This document shows positions 36,659-48,088 of a DNA stretch of 64,000 nucleotides, piece after piece (position 1 is the first letter of the stretch; every line of letters starts with the position of its first letter). The stretch is from Terana coerulea (taxonomy: Eukaryota; Basidiomycota; Agaricomycetes; Polyporales; Phanerochaetaceae). The notes under the pieces were generated by a model. That model saw only the letters and a program-made list of their open reading frames with translations, was not told the origin of the DNA and made no database searches. Made by a program: the position numbers and the translations under genes. The DNA is taken from assembly GCA_024811115.1 (NCBI GenBank), contig JAKOGH010000787.1:1-64000 (forward strand). Reading direction: 5' to 3'.

Positions 36659-37620
36659 ATGCCGCCGTGTGGCGGCAAAATGGGTCACGAGTGAATCCTC
36701 TGGCTGATGGTAAGTTCATGGAAGCTCCGACTCATGACAAAAGACTGACCTGTGTTATGCTCAGCCAAAGCTCGTTCGAGCAGAAGTTTGTATCGCAGGA
36801 CAAACCGGCTAAACCATTTGAAGGTCAAGGGGTTGCTGGTATGTTGTATTGCACCTTAAGTTCTGTTCTGACTAACCCTTGCCAACCTGGCTGGTAGCAT
36901 TTTTGGTGCATTCAATGCTCTTTGCTACCCGAATCCACGCCTTCTAACGCCAGACGCAACTATACCCGCTGCCTGGCATTTGAATACTTAAGATGGCGTT
37001 TTAAATACTGCGTATGTGAACGCTTTGGTTGGTGGATGTCGATACAATGGCACGACGTCGGACGTCTCTGGATCATTGACCTGGTGAGTTTTGCTTCGTC
37101 TCTCATGTGCTCTGCGGTACCAATCCTGAGCTTAGCCTAGAGCTCCCTACCGCCGACCCTGACGTCTAGATGAGGAGACGCAAACCTTGAACGTCAGATC
37201 GTCTACGGACGCTACGTATACCGCGAAGGTAGAACCGACTCCTCGGCAGCACGCGCTCGTCCGCAACAATCTTTCGTCGTGTTGTCTGACGACCCTTTGA
37301 AGATGCAACGGTGAGCCGGATCGTGGTTGTGTACTGTTTTATGCTAATCTCACACCGTCGCAGGGGTTCTCGAATGAGACGAGCACGACCTCTCCGCGCG
37401 CCTTGTATCGTCGGCAGGCGATATGTCGCTCTGCGCAATTCGGGTCCCTGTCCCAAGCTCAAAGGGCGCTCTCTGCATAGTTTTCGGGACGGAGGTACCC
37501 GGGCAGCGCTTTAGGGATGTCCGACGGTGGTCTATCCACGAAGTTTTGGTAGGCAGCCCGTCGCTGGCAGCGACTCATCCCTTCCTAATCCACACCAAGG
37601 CCCTTACCCTGGCCTGACAC
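36659..37620 (+). pseudogene. Decayed spliced gene, unit B copy
   Basis: Starts ATGCCGCCGTGTGGCGG but meets a TGA after 11 codons. Intron-like segments with good GT and AG ends at 36710-36764, 36839-36897 and near 37082-37140 and 37313-37363 match those of the sister copies. All frames carry stops, so it is not functional as read. Function unknown. Confidence 0.45.
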
Positions 37621-38780
37621 TACTTTGCAACGGATCATTGTGCTACCGCCGGGAGTGCGACGGACTGGCGCATACTATTCGATTTGCCACACCCCCACAA
37701 TCGAGAGCATTGGCACACCGTGATCAGACATACGACGATATGCAACAGTTTCTCACGCACTGGGACGAGCATGTTCGACACAACGATGAGAAATTTCGCG
37801 CAAATGATGGTACGAGTCTTGGCAGCTTCGTACTGGCAGAGTACTGACCATGACGCAGGTGTCTCCCCTATCCTGGAACACCATATCCATTGCTGCTCGA
37901 AATGCATACGGCGACGGCACCGCTGCGCGCGAGACGTGGCTGCGTCATGGTCAACAATAGTACCAAGAAGGACTTGCGGGGCAAGTCTTGTTCCTCTTGT
38001 CCACAACGACAGGCAGCGTCGTGCGCAGACGGCGGCCGCGTTTCGTGGACGGCTATTCTGCTTGTTCTCTCCGACTTTGGCAGGAACAAACCTTGGGAAG
38101 ATTTGAGATGACAGTGTTGCGAGCACCTATGCTTGTTCGGTAGGAAGAGTGCAGTAGTTCAGAGTAGTCATTAGGGCCACAGCTACGGGCGCGTTCTCTG
38201 GGATAAGAATTTTGGGATCTGCATGTGCGGCGGCGGTCTGCTCGCGAGGGTTTGACAAATTACGGCACTACCCTTTGGAACTTTATAACGACGAGACGTA
38301 TTCGGGACGTTCGTGGTCTTTGGGCCCCAGGGTGTTCTCCTACTTCTCATTTCCACGTCTTAAGTTTTGTAGTGATCTACGTCTCTGCTTCGTAGGGGTC
38401 CAGAGTATGTTCATCGAGAGAGGCGGGAGACAAGTTGCACAAAGGTGTCAAGAGAGCTGGAGTGGCCACGAGGGAGGACAAGCAGAACCAGAGCCGGGCG
38501 GCGCGTTTTGTTCGCTGTTACAGCCTTCACAGTGCAGTTATATGATGTTGTAATAGAACAGCGCTGTAGTTGAATACAATGCGTAACTAGATCCGACAGT
38601 CACAGATTTGTTTGTGGACCAATCAACTTTCCAACATTCACTGGATACCCAAAACCTCTTTCAACGTCAAGCATGCAGTACACTATTTCAGTGTACTTTC
38701 AATGCAATCACTCGAAGGCTATGCTATGGGATACATGAGGTTGTGTTAGCTTTTCATATGCATGTGAATCATTGACATGC

Positions 38781-39522
38781 TTACAAAGAGCCCACAATGC
38801 AGCTATAAGCGAGTCAAGAAGTGTTGTCAAATGGAAATTTCAGCACAGACTGCATCTTGCAGAGTAGCGAACCCATTGTAAGAACTTACCCAGATGGAGG
38901 CGCAAAGCAGCCAAAGTTCTTCTGAATCCTGTGGCGCCACCTTCGCAGTTGGCGTCACAGAAGATGACTAATCCGGCTGTAAAATCACGAGTGAATACAT
39001 TCTGTCAGTTTATGTCACAGACACGGGCAAGGACGGGGAGATGGGTAGTCAGTAGCAATGTACCGCTATTGCTGAAAATATCGTCCGTCTCGAGCGTGGT
39101 CCAGGCAACACCAGGAGGTGAGTTCGTACATGTGGCGGGAAAGCCAGCCGAGCTACGAGAAAACGGCAAGCACGGCGGGGGGAAGGGAGTTAAACAGATT
39201 AGAACTGGAGTCTCTATTGAGCAGCGTAATGGGTTTCAACTCACGGTGCCTCATTGATCGGCGGAAAGGTGTCACTTGCAGGAGAATTATGGTCACAGCC
39301 ACCGTTGTCGTCTGTAGCGAGTGCATTCCCAAGTCAGAGCTATGGAAAGCATGAGGATAGTGAGTCGGTGAAAAAGAACTCACAGAAACGATAAGCAAAA
39401 TCTTCGCGCTTCTGCAGCCTGAGCACGCTCGCATTAGCGGGGGTAACGCTGTTCCCAAGAACAGAGAGAAGGATGAAGACAGCAGCAGCAGCCAAGATGG
39501 CAGAGCGAATGACAATAGCCAT
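38781..39522 (-). pseudogene. Small secreted protein, copy 3 (one-base deletion)
   Basis: Minus strand, paralogue of 27062-27855. The start at 39522 gives SAILAAAAVFILLSVLGNS, LRLQKR, FAYRF, YDNGGCDHNSPASDTFPP, TCTNSPPGVAWTTLETDD and VIFCDANCEGGATGF. Here GGATTCAGAAG lacks one C relative to copies 1 and 2 (GGxTTCCAGAAG), shifting the rest of exon 4. The final exon would read CIVGSL and stop at 38781-38783 if in frame. Promoter TATA and leader are conserved with the other copies. Confidence 0.7.
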
Positions 39523-39607
39523 CGTGTGAGGTATTCGCGCGTTGTGGGGGATGTAGGCACTGGAATCCCTGTTGCTCAGCGACGACCTGTTTGCACATTG
39601 AGAGGAG

Positions 39608-39615
39608 TTTATATA
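39608..39615 (-). promoter_or_regulatory. TATA box of secreted-protein copy 3
   Basis: TATATAAA on the minus strand about 90 bp upstream of the ATG at 39522. Confidence 0.55.
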
Positions 39616-41004
39616 CGCACGAATGACTGCTGGAACAATGGAAGATAGAGAGTTTATTGGGCAGGTTGACCCGCGTTGGACAAGCTCCATGGCACCCTCA
39701 ACGCTCGTGGTTGGCTGCACTGTCAGTAAGTACTAAGTGCACGCTATGTGGCCTATACTGGCACCTCGACAGGGATCCAGTCAAGTTACCGGTCAACATG
39801 ACATTCTGTTGCGGCTGCTGGCATAATGATAGGCACATCACGTAGAAGCCATGCAACTCACCGAAGCTCAATGGAACTCGTCAGCATCCGCTCCATCCCG
39901 CCGCTTTCATCTCGGACCTCTGATTTGGTGCTGGGCTCCAACGACAGCTGAAGATAGCGCATGTGCCGTGCTGTTCTTCAAGAATAGGCCCAGGAATTGG
40001 AGTATATGTAGTTTGATAGGTAGAAGTCCTCTGCTTGTCCTAGTATTATCAGCACGAACTTCGAAGGGAGCAGCAAGATGCGAACGCACTGAAATAACCA
40101 CACATCCGATTTGGATCATGTTGCTCCAGCGCAGAATGTTACGCAGACAAATGGTCTGCGACAAGCAGGATACTCAGTATCGCAGATGTACGGATCTTGT
40201 GCTCACCAAGGAACTGACATGGAACACAGCAGTTGGAACTGCTGAACATCTGTCACCGATAGAAGTGCAAAAATAGCCGACTGAACGGGGTTGATTCTTC
40301 TGCGCGACCTCAACTAGATTGCTTCCAGCGAGACTCAGCTGGTTTCACCCATGATCGCGGTATGCTCCCAGGCACCATTCACAGAACCGAGCGCAACTCT
40401 AGGCCGGCGTACAGTACCTTAGGAAACGCTATGAAAAACTGATGTTGTACGCGAGATTAAGATGGCAAGATGGCGGCTCCTTTTGCTAGGAACTCGGCCG
40501 CCGGGTTAACATGAACTTTGAAGTTGCCCGAAATCGCTACCAGGGCACTTGCGCGACCAGCTATGTGGGTTTGAAACGGTCACGCGGGTGCTTCGTAAAA
40601 GTTTACAACGTCTAATAGAATATCAGTAACGTTCTGACTTGTCCGCTTAGTGCTGGTACGTCTTCACGCTCTTCCTGCCTGCTGGGCGATGCCGATGAGC
40701 ATATGAAGTCCAGGACACGCTGTGATGTCTGTTACCTCGTTCCCGAGGAGGTACGCCGTTACAACAGTGGCGGTGTCTGTTTCCCATCCCTCTCACGACG
40801 CTTGCACGACGCACACCACAGACAACGCTGAGCAGCGCGCAATGCGCTGATTATGACAGCGGATTGGAGTACCTTGGATGCAAAGGTTATGCACTAGTAC
40901 AGTACCACAGAGCGTTAGCCTGAGAGTGTCCTCGTCCAGAGAATGCAAAGCGGTCCACACCTCCAACTATATATTTTATTATCCAAAATTCATCCAGAAT
41001 GTCG

Positions 41005-41100
41005 CAGGAGGAGGAAGGAAACAGTCCGAGTCACAACCGTCATTTACATCAAAGCGCGTGACATCACGCTCGTCACGTATGCCGCTTTGCATGCCGTCTC
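41005..41100 (+). repeat. Dispersed CRE-like element, copy 4
   Basis: TACATCAAAGCGCGTGACAT then CACGCTCGTCACGTATGCCG and CTTTGC; it opens unit C. Confidence 0.65.
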
Positions 41101-41351
41101 TCGCGCTGGTCGACCAACCTGGCCTGTTTCGTTCTCTGTCCACTTCTACCACCACCAACACCACTACGTTCGACTCTAGGTTTTACATGAACAAGATTTC
41201 ACACTGATCCCTACCACCCACTATGGTGCTGCTCGACTGTTCTGCAACCTATTCAGCAGCCCTTGCATTGCTTTGCAGGCGCTCAGGCTCTCTCGCTGAA
41301 TCAACGCTCTCTGACCTTGTCCCTTTCGCTCGAACTCACCCGCCGGATACC

Positions 41352-42300
41352 ATGTCGCCGCGAGGCAGCAAAATGGACCATGAGTGAACCCTCTGGCTAA
41401 CGGTAAGCTTATAGAAGCTCTGACTCATGACAAAAAACTGACCTGTGTTATGTTCGGCCAAAGCTCGCTCGAGCAGAAGTCTGTATCGCAGAACAAAACA
41501 GCTGAAATACTTGAGGGTCAGAGGACTGCTGGTATGTCATATTAGATACAGGCTCCATTCTGACTGACCTTTGCCAACCTGGCTGTTAGGATTCTTGGTA
41601 CATTCAATACCCTTTGCTACCCGAATCCACGCCTTCTACTGCTAGTCACAGCTATGCCTATTTTCTGGCCCTTGAAGACTCAAGATAGCACTTTGAAAAC
41701 ACTGCCTATATGGACGCCTTTGGTTAGTGGATGTCGATACAATGGCACGCGGTCGGATGTCTCGGGATTGTTGGCCTGGTGAGTTTCGCTTCATCTCTCA
41801 AGTGCTCTGCGGTACTGATTTTGAGCTTAGCTTAGAAGTCTCTATCGTCGACCCTGACGTCTAAATGAGGAGACGTAAACCGTAAACATCAATCCCGTCT
41901 ACGGACACTACTGCCAAGGTAGAACCGGCTCCTTGGCAGCACACGCTCATATGCAACGTTATCTCGTCGTGTTGTCCGAAAATCCTTTGAAATGCAATGG
42001 TGAGTCAAGTCGCGATTATATACCGCTTGATATTAACCTCACACCATGGTAGAGGATTTCGAATGAAATGAGTACGACCTCTCTGTGCGCCTGCCGGCGA
42101 TATGTCGTTCTGCACAGTTCGGGCCCCTGTCTCCAAGCTCAAATGGAGCTCTCGGCATACTTTGCGGGGCGGTGGTACCGGGGTGGCGCGATTTGCATGT
42201 CCGACGGTGGCCTGTCCACGAAGTTTTAATATGTCGTGGTATTGCTCTTCCGATTTGCGGCAGGCAGCCTGTCGCTGGGAGCGACTCATCCTCTCCTAGT
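41352..42300 (+). pseudogene. Decayed spliced gene, unit C copy
   Basis: Third copy of the gene at 36659. ATGTCGCCGCGAGGCAG start region, intron-like segments at the same places, stops in all frames. A late segment stays open for about 65 codons (LRQAACRWERLILS end). Confidence 0.4.
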
Positions 42301-42747
42301 CGTCATCGAGGCCCTTACTTTGGTCTGACAGTACTTTCCAACGCCAGCTGTTGAACCCTGCTGCGGTATTTAGCCTGAAAACTGGGAGTTCCCTGTTAAT
42401 ACGCGCCATCATGCTACCGCCAGGAGTGCGAAGGACTGGCGCATACTACCTAATTTGGCACAACCCCCACAATAGCGAGCGTTGGAACACGTATCCAGAT
42501 CTTTCGTGGTCTTCGAGCCCGAGGGTGTTCCATTGTTTCTTATTTGCGTATCATGAGTGTTGCAGTTGAATACAAACGCATGACCAGATCCAGTAGTCGT
42601 AGTATTACTTATTTATGGACCAACCCACATTCACTTCATGTCACCTCTTTCCGTGCCGAGCATGCAGTGCACCATATGTATCAGTGAACTGTCAAGATAA
42701 TCACTTGAAGGCGATGGTATGAGATGTATGGGGTTGTGTCACGGATA

Positions 42748-42785
42748 ATGCTTACAAAGAGCCCACAATGCAGCTATAAGCGAGG
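42748..42785 (-). pseudogene. Relic last exon of the secreted-protein gene
   Basis: CTTACAAAGAGCCCACAATG plus the following acceptor region (CAGCTATAAGCGAG) match the final exon and splice site of copy 3 at 38780-38812. No other exon of that gene remains in unit C. Confidence 0.65.
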
Positions 42786-43343
42786 CCAAAAATTTACTGT
42801 CAGTTACAAAATGAGAGTGAACCTTCTGTGAGACCTCGACCTGATTTCTACTAGCAGGACTCGGCTGCTCTCACCCGAGCTCGCGCAATGCTTGAACATA
42901 CCACTAATAACAGTCACTCCGAATGCAGCTCTGAGCTGGCATGTCTTGGGGAACACCGTTAACATGATAGATAGATGAGGTTCCAGAAATTTATATGGTG
43001 GTGTAGTTTTCTATGGATCTAGGTCGAAGTAATATCAACTTTGAAGTCGCGATGTGGGTTAGGAAGCGCCTGAGGGTGAAGTTCGTGGCAGACAAATCGA
43101 ATATTCCAGATTAGGTAGGCGGAGGCTTCGACACCCACGCCTGCCCGCGCCTGTCCTATAGATGTGACTTGAACTGAGCATTCCAGCTCGACGATTTCGG
43201 AGGGCTTGCGGACGCCGGAGGCAAAGTCATTTGACACACTTTCCATTTAACTTTCTCGGACCTATCTCCCTTCTAAAAGAAATCTGATATCTCCTCGCAG
43301 TACACACGACCACGGCAAAGCCTCGAGCCCTACCGGGGTTGCG

Positions 43344-45656
43344 TCAGCGTGAAGACAGGACGTACTCAAGTCGGCAGCGCAGGTACAACATATCCCTGTT
43401 AGGCCGCTTATTGACTTCCTCCACCTCCTCCACCTTAAATTTGCGGCTAGCCAGCATCTTGGGCATCCATTGACTGATGCCAGGCTGCAGCCCCGCGCGC
43501 AATGTCTAGCTGATCAGCATCGGTGCGAAGGTAGACGCTACACGACCGTACGCTCGACATTGCTGTGAACGGCGCAAGAGGCGCGTCCAGCTGCTGCAAC
43601 GCTCGCTTGAAGCTGTCTGCTCGATTGTCATGCTCTGCTCCATATTTCGCCCCGGGCGGAGGCCATAGTGGCATGTCGATGCCCACGAGTCGCCCTGCGC
43701 GACCGGTGAATGCGAGCGCCACGGTTTCGCGTCTGTATGGTACCGACAGGTTCATGTCTAGCTTGACTGACAGTGTCCCTAGCCGTGCATCATGTTACAT
43801 TGAGCAAAATACGCCACGCAGAATGAATGTAAGTCACTCACAAGTGCCGTTGCTCGGGTCGTGCCCCAGCTGACCAGTTGTAGCGTCAAGGTCGATCCTA
43901 AATTCCACCACTTCACTAAATTGGCTCTGGAAGCACAACACAAGCTGCACCAATTTCGACGCGTCCTCGTCGTCGAGAAGTTGGCCGGTCCGTGCGCGTG
44001 CCTTTCCCGGGTAACGGCGGGGCAGCAGAAACAGCCAGAGCAGCGTCGCTAAAGGGTCGATACCTCCCGCATGAGCCTCTAGACCGTAAACGAATGAGCG
44101 AAGACCATCCGGGGAGCGCATCCAGTGTGGCGGCGGCGGCGGGCTTGTGGCGCCTGGTGCTGCCAGATCGCGCACGGCGCAGGCCCGATCGAGTACGAGG
44201 GCCTGTAGTTGCGGGATCGCCGCGCTGAGGCGGAGCACGTCTACGTAACGCACGAAGCCGTAATTCTTCAGCTCCAGCGTCGTCAGCCGTTCAAATCAGC
44301 CGATCGTGCCCCATAAATGCTGCATGCGTGGCGGCAGATACCACCTGGAGTCGCCTGTGTCCGTCTGCGCGCCAGTAGGCGTCCAGTGAATTTCCTTTAC
44401 AGACCCCATCTGGTGTGGAAGCGATGAGGCGAGCGAGGAGCCCGGGCATGCAGGACGTGGAGGAGCCTTTGGAGGCACCGACGGTCAGGCTGTAGACGTG
44501 CTGCAGTACCAGGTCCCCGGACGCTTGAAGTGCCCGCATGTCGCCCTCGCTTCTGAGACTAATGCTGCGCATTAACCGTGGGCGGATAAGCCGACACCAC
44601 CGTCGACAGACAAGGGCGCAGCTCCGGAGGGTTTTCAACGCGTCGGCGTCGCGGCTGCTGGAACTTATTATTTCCTGCAGGATATGGTCGCGGAGCTCAG
44701 CCGGGAGTCTCTCCACCAGTGCCTGGGACATAGGTTTCTTGACCTTGCGGTAACATCCCTCGACAAGATCATCAGCGGGGTGCTTGAAGCGCTCGTACCC
44801 GAAGTTGACAACGAGCCGTCCTGAAGTGTCCTTTCCATGGTTCCGGATGGATATAGCGGGGTACATGCTCCAGACACCCACGGTCTTCCGACCCCATTCG
44901 CAGTAGGAGGCTGGCATACGAATGGTATACATGTTCAGCAATTGAGAATTGTTGATAAGAGATACTACCACGCACGAGATTGGCATTTCTCGCTGAACCA
45001 GAACAGATTTTCGTAAGAAAAGGCATAGAATCCGCAACCAATCACACTACCAGCTGTAAGCAAGCGGTAAGGCACGGCGAACTAGTGGGTCATAAAACCA
45101 CCACGAGAAATCGCGAGTGGCTGCTAACCTTTGATAGCGAACGTACGGTGATCCCACTTCCGGTGCATGTCCTCTTGCGAGCTCGGTAAGTTGGTGAACC
45201 TGCCCCGAGCCCACATCAATGAGCGTGCGTAACAAGCGTGCGCTCTCCGCGATAAACACTACCGTGTTACGTACCCAATTGACAGCGCTCCCCTGTAGTC
45301 GGGTCTGGAAATAAAAGCATACACCGTTGCGTTATGAATATACTGACTCCACAACCATCACAAATAACTCACCCTGCATGCACTTCTATCTCAAAATAAT
45401 AGAACCGGGAGCCCACGAAGTCCGTCACTGGTGCTCGGTGGTTCGCGACCAGCAGACAAGGATCATTGTCTGGTGGTAGTTCACGCGTCGATCTGACTTC
45501 ACGTCCTTCATCCGAGACGACTCTTTCCACGATCCCAGACTCGGCATCCCAGCGCGACGGTAGTGGCGCGTCTGGAAGGTTCTCAGACTGTTTGGAGCAC
45601 ATCTTGAGATATTGCATTGCGTACGGGAGGTTCTCTTCGAGATTCAACGGCTCCAT
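43344..45656 (-). pseudogene. SPRY/F-box/LRR-like gene, copy 2 (dead)
   Basis: Minus strand; exon order as in copy 1. Exon 1 starts MEPLNLEENLPYAMQYL and ends FYYFEIEVHAG; then a GALSIG exon, an RKWDHRTFAIKG exon, AGSVIGCGFY with FWFSEKCQS, and a long exon with AISIRNHGKD, VNFGYERFKHP, the F-box LVERLPAELRDHILQEII and SCALVCRRWCRLIRPRLM. Damage: a 4-base duplication (CTCGCTCG) near 44430 shifts the frame; an in-frame TGA at 44296-44298 replaces the residue before FERLTTLEL; and a further frame change lies near 43497 before MPKMLASRKFKVEEV. The remaining sequence is still well conserved (LWLFLLPRRYPGKARART), so the loss looks recent. Confidence 0.8.
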
Positions 45657-45884
45657 TCTTTCTCAGAAGAGGGGTAGTGACTCGGATTGGGTGACGGTCG
45701 AGTGGCGGTACGGAAGTGTGTACGACGGCGAAGACTCACGACTCGTCCGCTTAGCACAAGCACTGACTGCACCATCCTAAGAATTCTAGGCAGACAGGCT
45801 AGCCAATGCGTGAAGCGTTACAGTAGATAGAAGAGCTACCGTATTCAGAAGCGTCTAGGATGTTGTAGACGGCAACCGTGAAGA

Positions 45885-45995
45885 GCGGGAGGACAAAGGG
45901 AAAGACTCGAAAGAGTCGTCACATCCTGTTACCGAGATCGCAGCGCGTGACGTCACGTCGCGCTTGGTAACTCCTGCCGCTTTGCGTCGCCCGAC
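45885..45995 (+). repeat. Dispersed CRE-like element, copy 5
   Basis: ACCGAGATCGCAGCGCGTGA then CGTCACGTCGCGC and TGCCGCTTTGC. Contains a perfect palindromic TGACGTCA and lies 270 bp upstream of F-box copy 2. Confidence 0.65.
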
Positions 45996-46068
45996 GGCCC
46001 GGCGCCGCCGTATCACCCGCGCCTATGGACGTGGCTTGATCTGCGCGGGCTCTCTAAGCTCTTCCACT

Positions 46069-46213
46069 AGTCTCGTGACCAGCCTCTCCAATGACCCAAT
46101 TTAGAAATTGGATCAGGAGAGTCTGGTGCCCGCCTAACGGCGGACAGGGGGTTTGCGTTCGTCCATTTCTCGGCGAGCGCTTAGCTTCCTCGAGACTCGA
46201 GGTTCGACTCCCT
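46069..46213 (+). repeat. 145-bp inverted repeat, left arm
   Basis: Matches the reverse complement of 46632-46776 over all 145 positions except one (T at 46135). Contains a tRNA-like B-box (GGTTCGACTCC) at its end and an internal palindrome CCAATTTAGAAATTGG. The 418-bp spacer is unrelated. Confidence 0.9.
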
Positions 46214-46631
46214 GTGTCACATTATTGTAGCACACGCTCAGGAAGTGTAATATCAATACTTGAGCATTGTTTTATGATTTATAAAAAATAATAACAATTT
46301 CTTGTGCTCGCTGGGCCTCTTAGACGGACACACAAATGAATGCGGTAGAAACAGGTCCAGCAGATAGGTTATGCGGCGGAACATGCTTCTGGGGCATTGC
46401 TTACGGCCTTATCTCACATAGTCTTGGTACTGAAGGCTAACTGTGTGCATTTTGTGATATTCCATCGAGTGGAAACTATAGGACTGCTCGGGCTGGGCAG
46501 TGTTGCTCAGCCAACTGAGCGGTGACACTGTGCCGTCGCCCAATCTATTCCGCAAAAATTGTTACAAATGTTAAATATTCAGTCTCAGTGTGGCCATACA
46601 TTTATGTGGTACTATAGTCAGACGTAGACGG
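46214..46631. other. Spacer of the inverted-repeat pair
   Basis: 418 bp of AT-leaning DNA with no reading frame of note and no transposase motif. Confidence 0.6.
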
Positions 46632-46776
46632 AGGGAGTCGAACCTCGAGTCTCGAGGAAGCTAAGCGCTCGCCGAGAAATGGACGAACGCAAACCCCCTG
46701 TCCGCCGTTGGGCGGGCACCAGACTCTCCTGATCCAATTTCTAAATTGGGTCATTGGAGAGGCTGGTCACGAGACT
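46632..46776 (-). repeat. 145-bp inverted repeat, right arm
   Basis: Second arm, same length and near-identical. Similarity stops abruptly at both ends, right after the CTCCCT that follows the B-box on one side and before AGTCTCGTG on the other, as expected for two insertions of the same short element in opposite orientation. Confidence 0.9.
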
Positions 46777-46995
46777 ACTCTTCCACCACCTCCACTAGTA
46801 CCTCCTCCGTTCAACCGCCTCCAGCATATCCTTTCGATCTACAGGCATTCACATCTTAATGTTACTCTCTTATACTTGTCACTTTCCAAAAAATGCGACC
46901 CGTTTCTGCGCAAGATCACGGAAGCTACTCTTAACGATACGCCTCAAGGCCACCTTCTCACCCATACAGTGCTCGCACACACTTCGTTGCTGTAG

Positions 46996-47600
46996 TTGGA
47001 ATACGCGCAAGACCAGTCTATGTGCACGATGGTAAACACATTGCGCCGCGGTGCCACGTCGCTGTTCAAAGCGTTCACCGTGCTCTTATCGTTAGTCTCT
47101 ACCCCGCACGCAGCATTCTCCCTTTTTGGTCGGCACAGCCAGCAGCCCTTACAGACAAAAGGCTACGTGCCGATTTTGCTGGATGCTTCGGCGGGTGTCG
47201 TGCGGCATGAAGTTATTCGGTCACTCGCTGTTCTCAACGTCGATGACGACGGCAAGAGCGGGAATAGAAGCAGTAGGATGGGTGGGCAGATTGCGTCTGT
47301 GCTGCCAACGATGTTTTGCTGCCTGAACTCGCTGGTGCGCTCCTAGTTCCCTTTCATGAAGCATCTACCTCACATGCATGCACATTTCGCCAAACCGTGC
47401 AATACTATACCGCCCTCTTTCTCAGTAACATCCAAACACCATTGTCGTGCGCACGTTCGTGAGCTCGTGCCGGTCGATGCGTTGAACACACGCGTTGGAG
47501 CACCAGGCAGGGGTACCTCGGGCGACGAGCAGCGACCCGCTGTCATTGGGGCGTGCTCATTGAACGTCCGATCATCGCGACTGCTGCGTTCGTAAACTCC
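46996..47600 (+). pseudogene. Relic of an ABCG transporter gene (N-terminal ABC domain)
   Basis: Plus strand. Pieces match the ABCG protein encoded at 51274-55886: RCHVAVQSV and FGRHSQQPLQT correspond to RCYVAVQNL and FGRQSQQSPPA, SRMGGQIASV to MMGGQVGFV, and NTRVGAPGRGTSGDEQRP to DTRVGAPGRGISGGERRR, the signature region. The pieces are in different frames, Walker A is not recognisable and the transmembrane part is absent. An old, truncated copy in the opposite orientation to the intact gene. Confidence 0.7.
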
Positions 47601-47609
47601 TCTTGCCTC

Positions 47610-48085
47610 CGGCGTCCGCAAGCACGGTGTGCTGATCGAAGCGCGTATTCACTCGCGCGCGGGACTCATAGCCTGCTTCTCCTGCACTACGGGCTCGCAT
47701 GCGCGGAATGGGCTCTACTTACGGTCCCCTAGCCGCAATCGGACCTATGCCACCGCGTCCGTGCCATATATTGTGCCATGCTGCTCTGGATACCCGCCTT
47801 CGGTTCGCTTATCTACCCATGCCCTGCGTGGGCGAGAGCGCGATGCGTCGTATCGCCCTTTGCCATATGCTTGCATTCTCTGTACTCTTGTGAATAGGTC
47901 ATAGCAACAATATTATATGTGGTGCACGTATATAACGTTCAATGTACGCTCTGTCACCTCCCTCAGTCTCAGGGCTATTCTGCTGTAGCCCCAATTTAGG
48001 GCAGCCGGCTACTGACTAGCAGGCATCTACAGACCCTATAATGTGCCGAGAGCTCAGTGACAGACCCTACGTATAATGGAAAGAC
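47610..48085. other. No supported gene
   Basis: Flank between the ABCG relic and the 3' end of F-box copy 3; nothing seen. Confidence 0.5.
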
Positions 48086-48088
48086 GCA

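Larger units (their letters stand above)
36240..40890. repeat. Tandem array, unit B (~4.65 kb)
   Basis: Second full unit, same orientation as unit A. The distal block is near-identical to unit A (for example the runs at 35040-35440 and 39570-39970), pointing to recent duplication or gene conversion of that part. Confidence 0.8.
40890..43010. repeat. Tandem array, truncated unit C
   Basis: Carries the CRE-like element and the decayed gene in the usual order. It then jumps, near 42550-42750, to the last exon of the secreted-protein gene, and from about 42825 to sequence matching 35790-35960. Most of the secreted-protein gene and over 1 kb of the downstream block are missing. Confidence 0.7.

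Noticed and set aside
46069..46776. DNA transposon with terminal inverted repeats
   Set aside because: The 418-bp spacer has no transposase sequence, and the arms carry a pol III-like box; two opposite insertions of a short element explain it as well.
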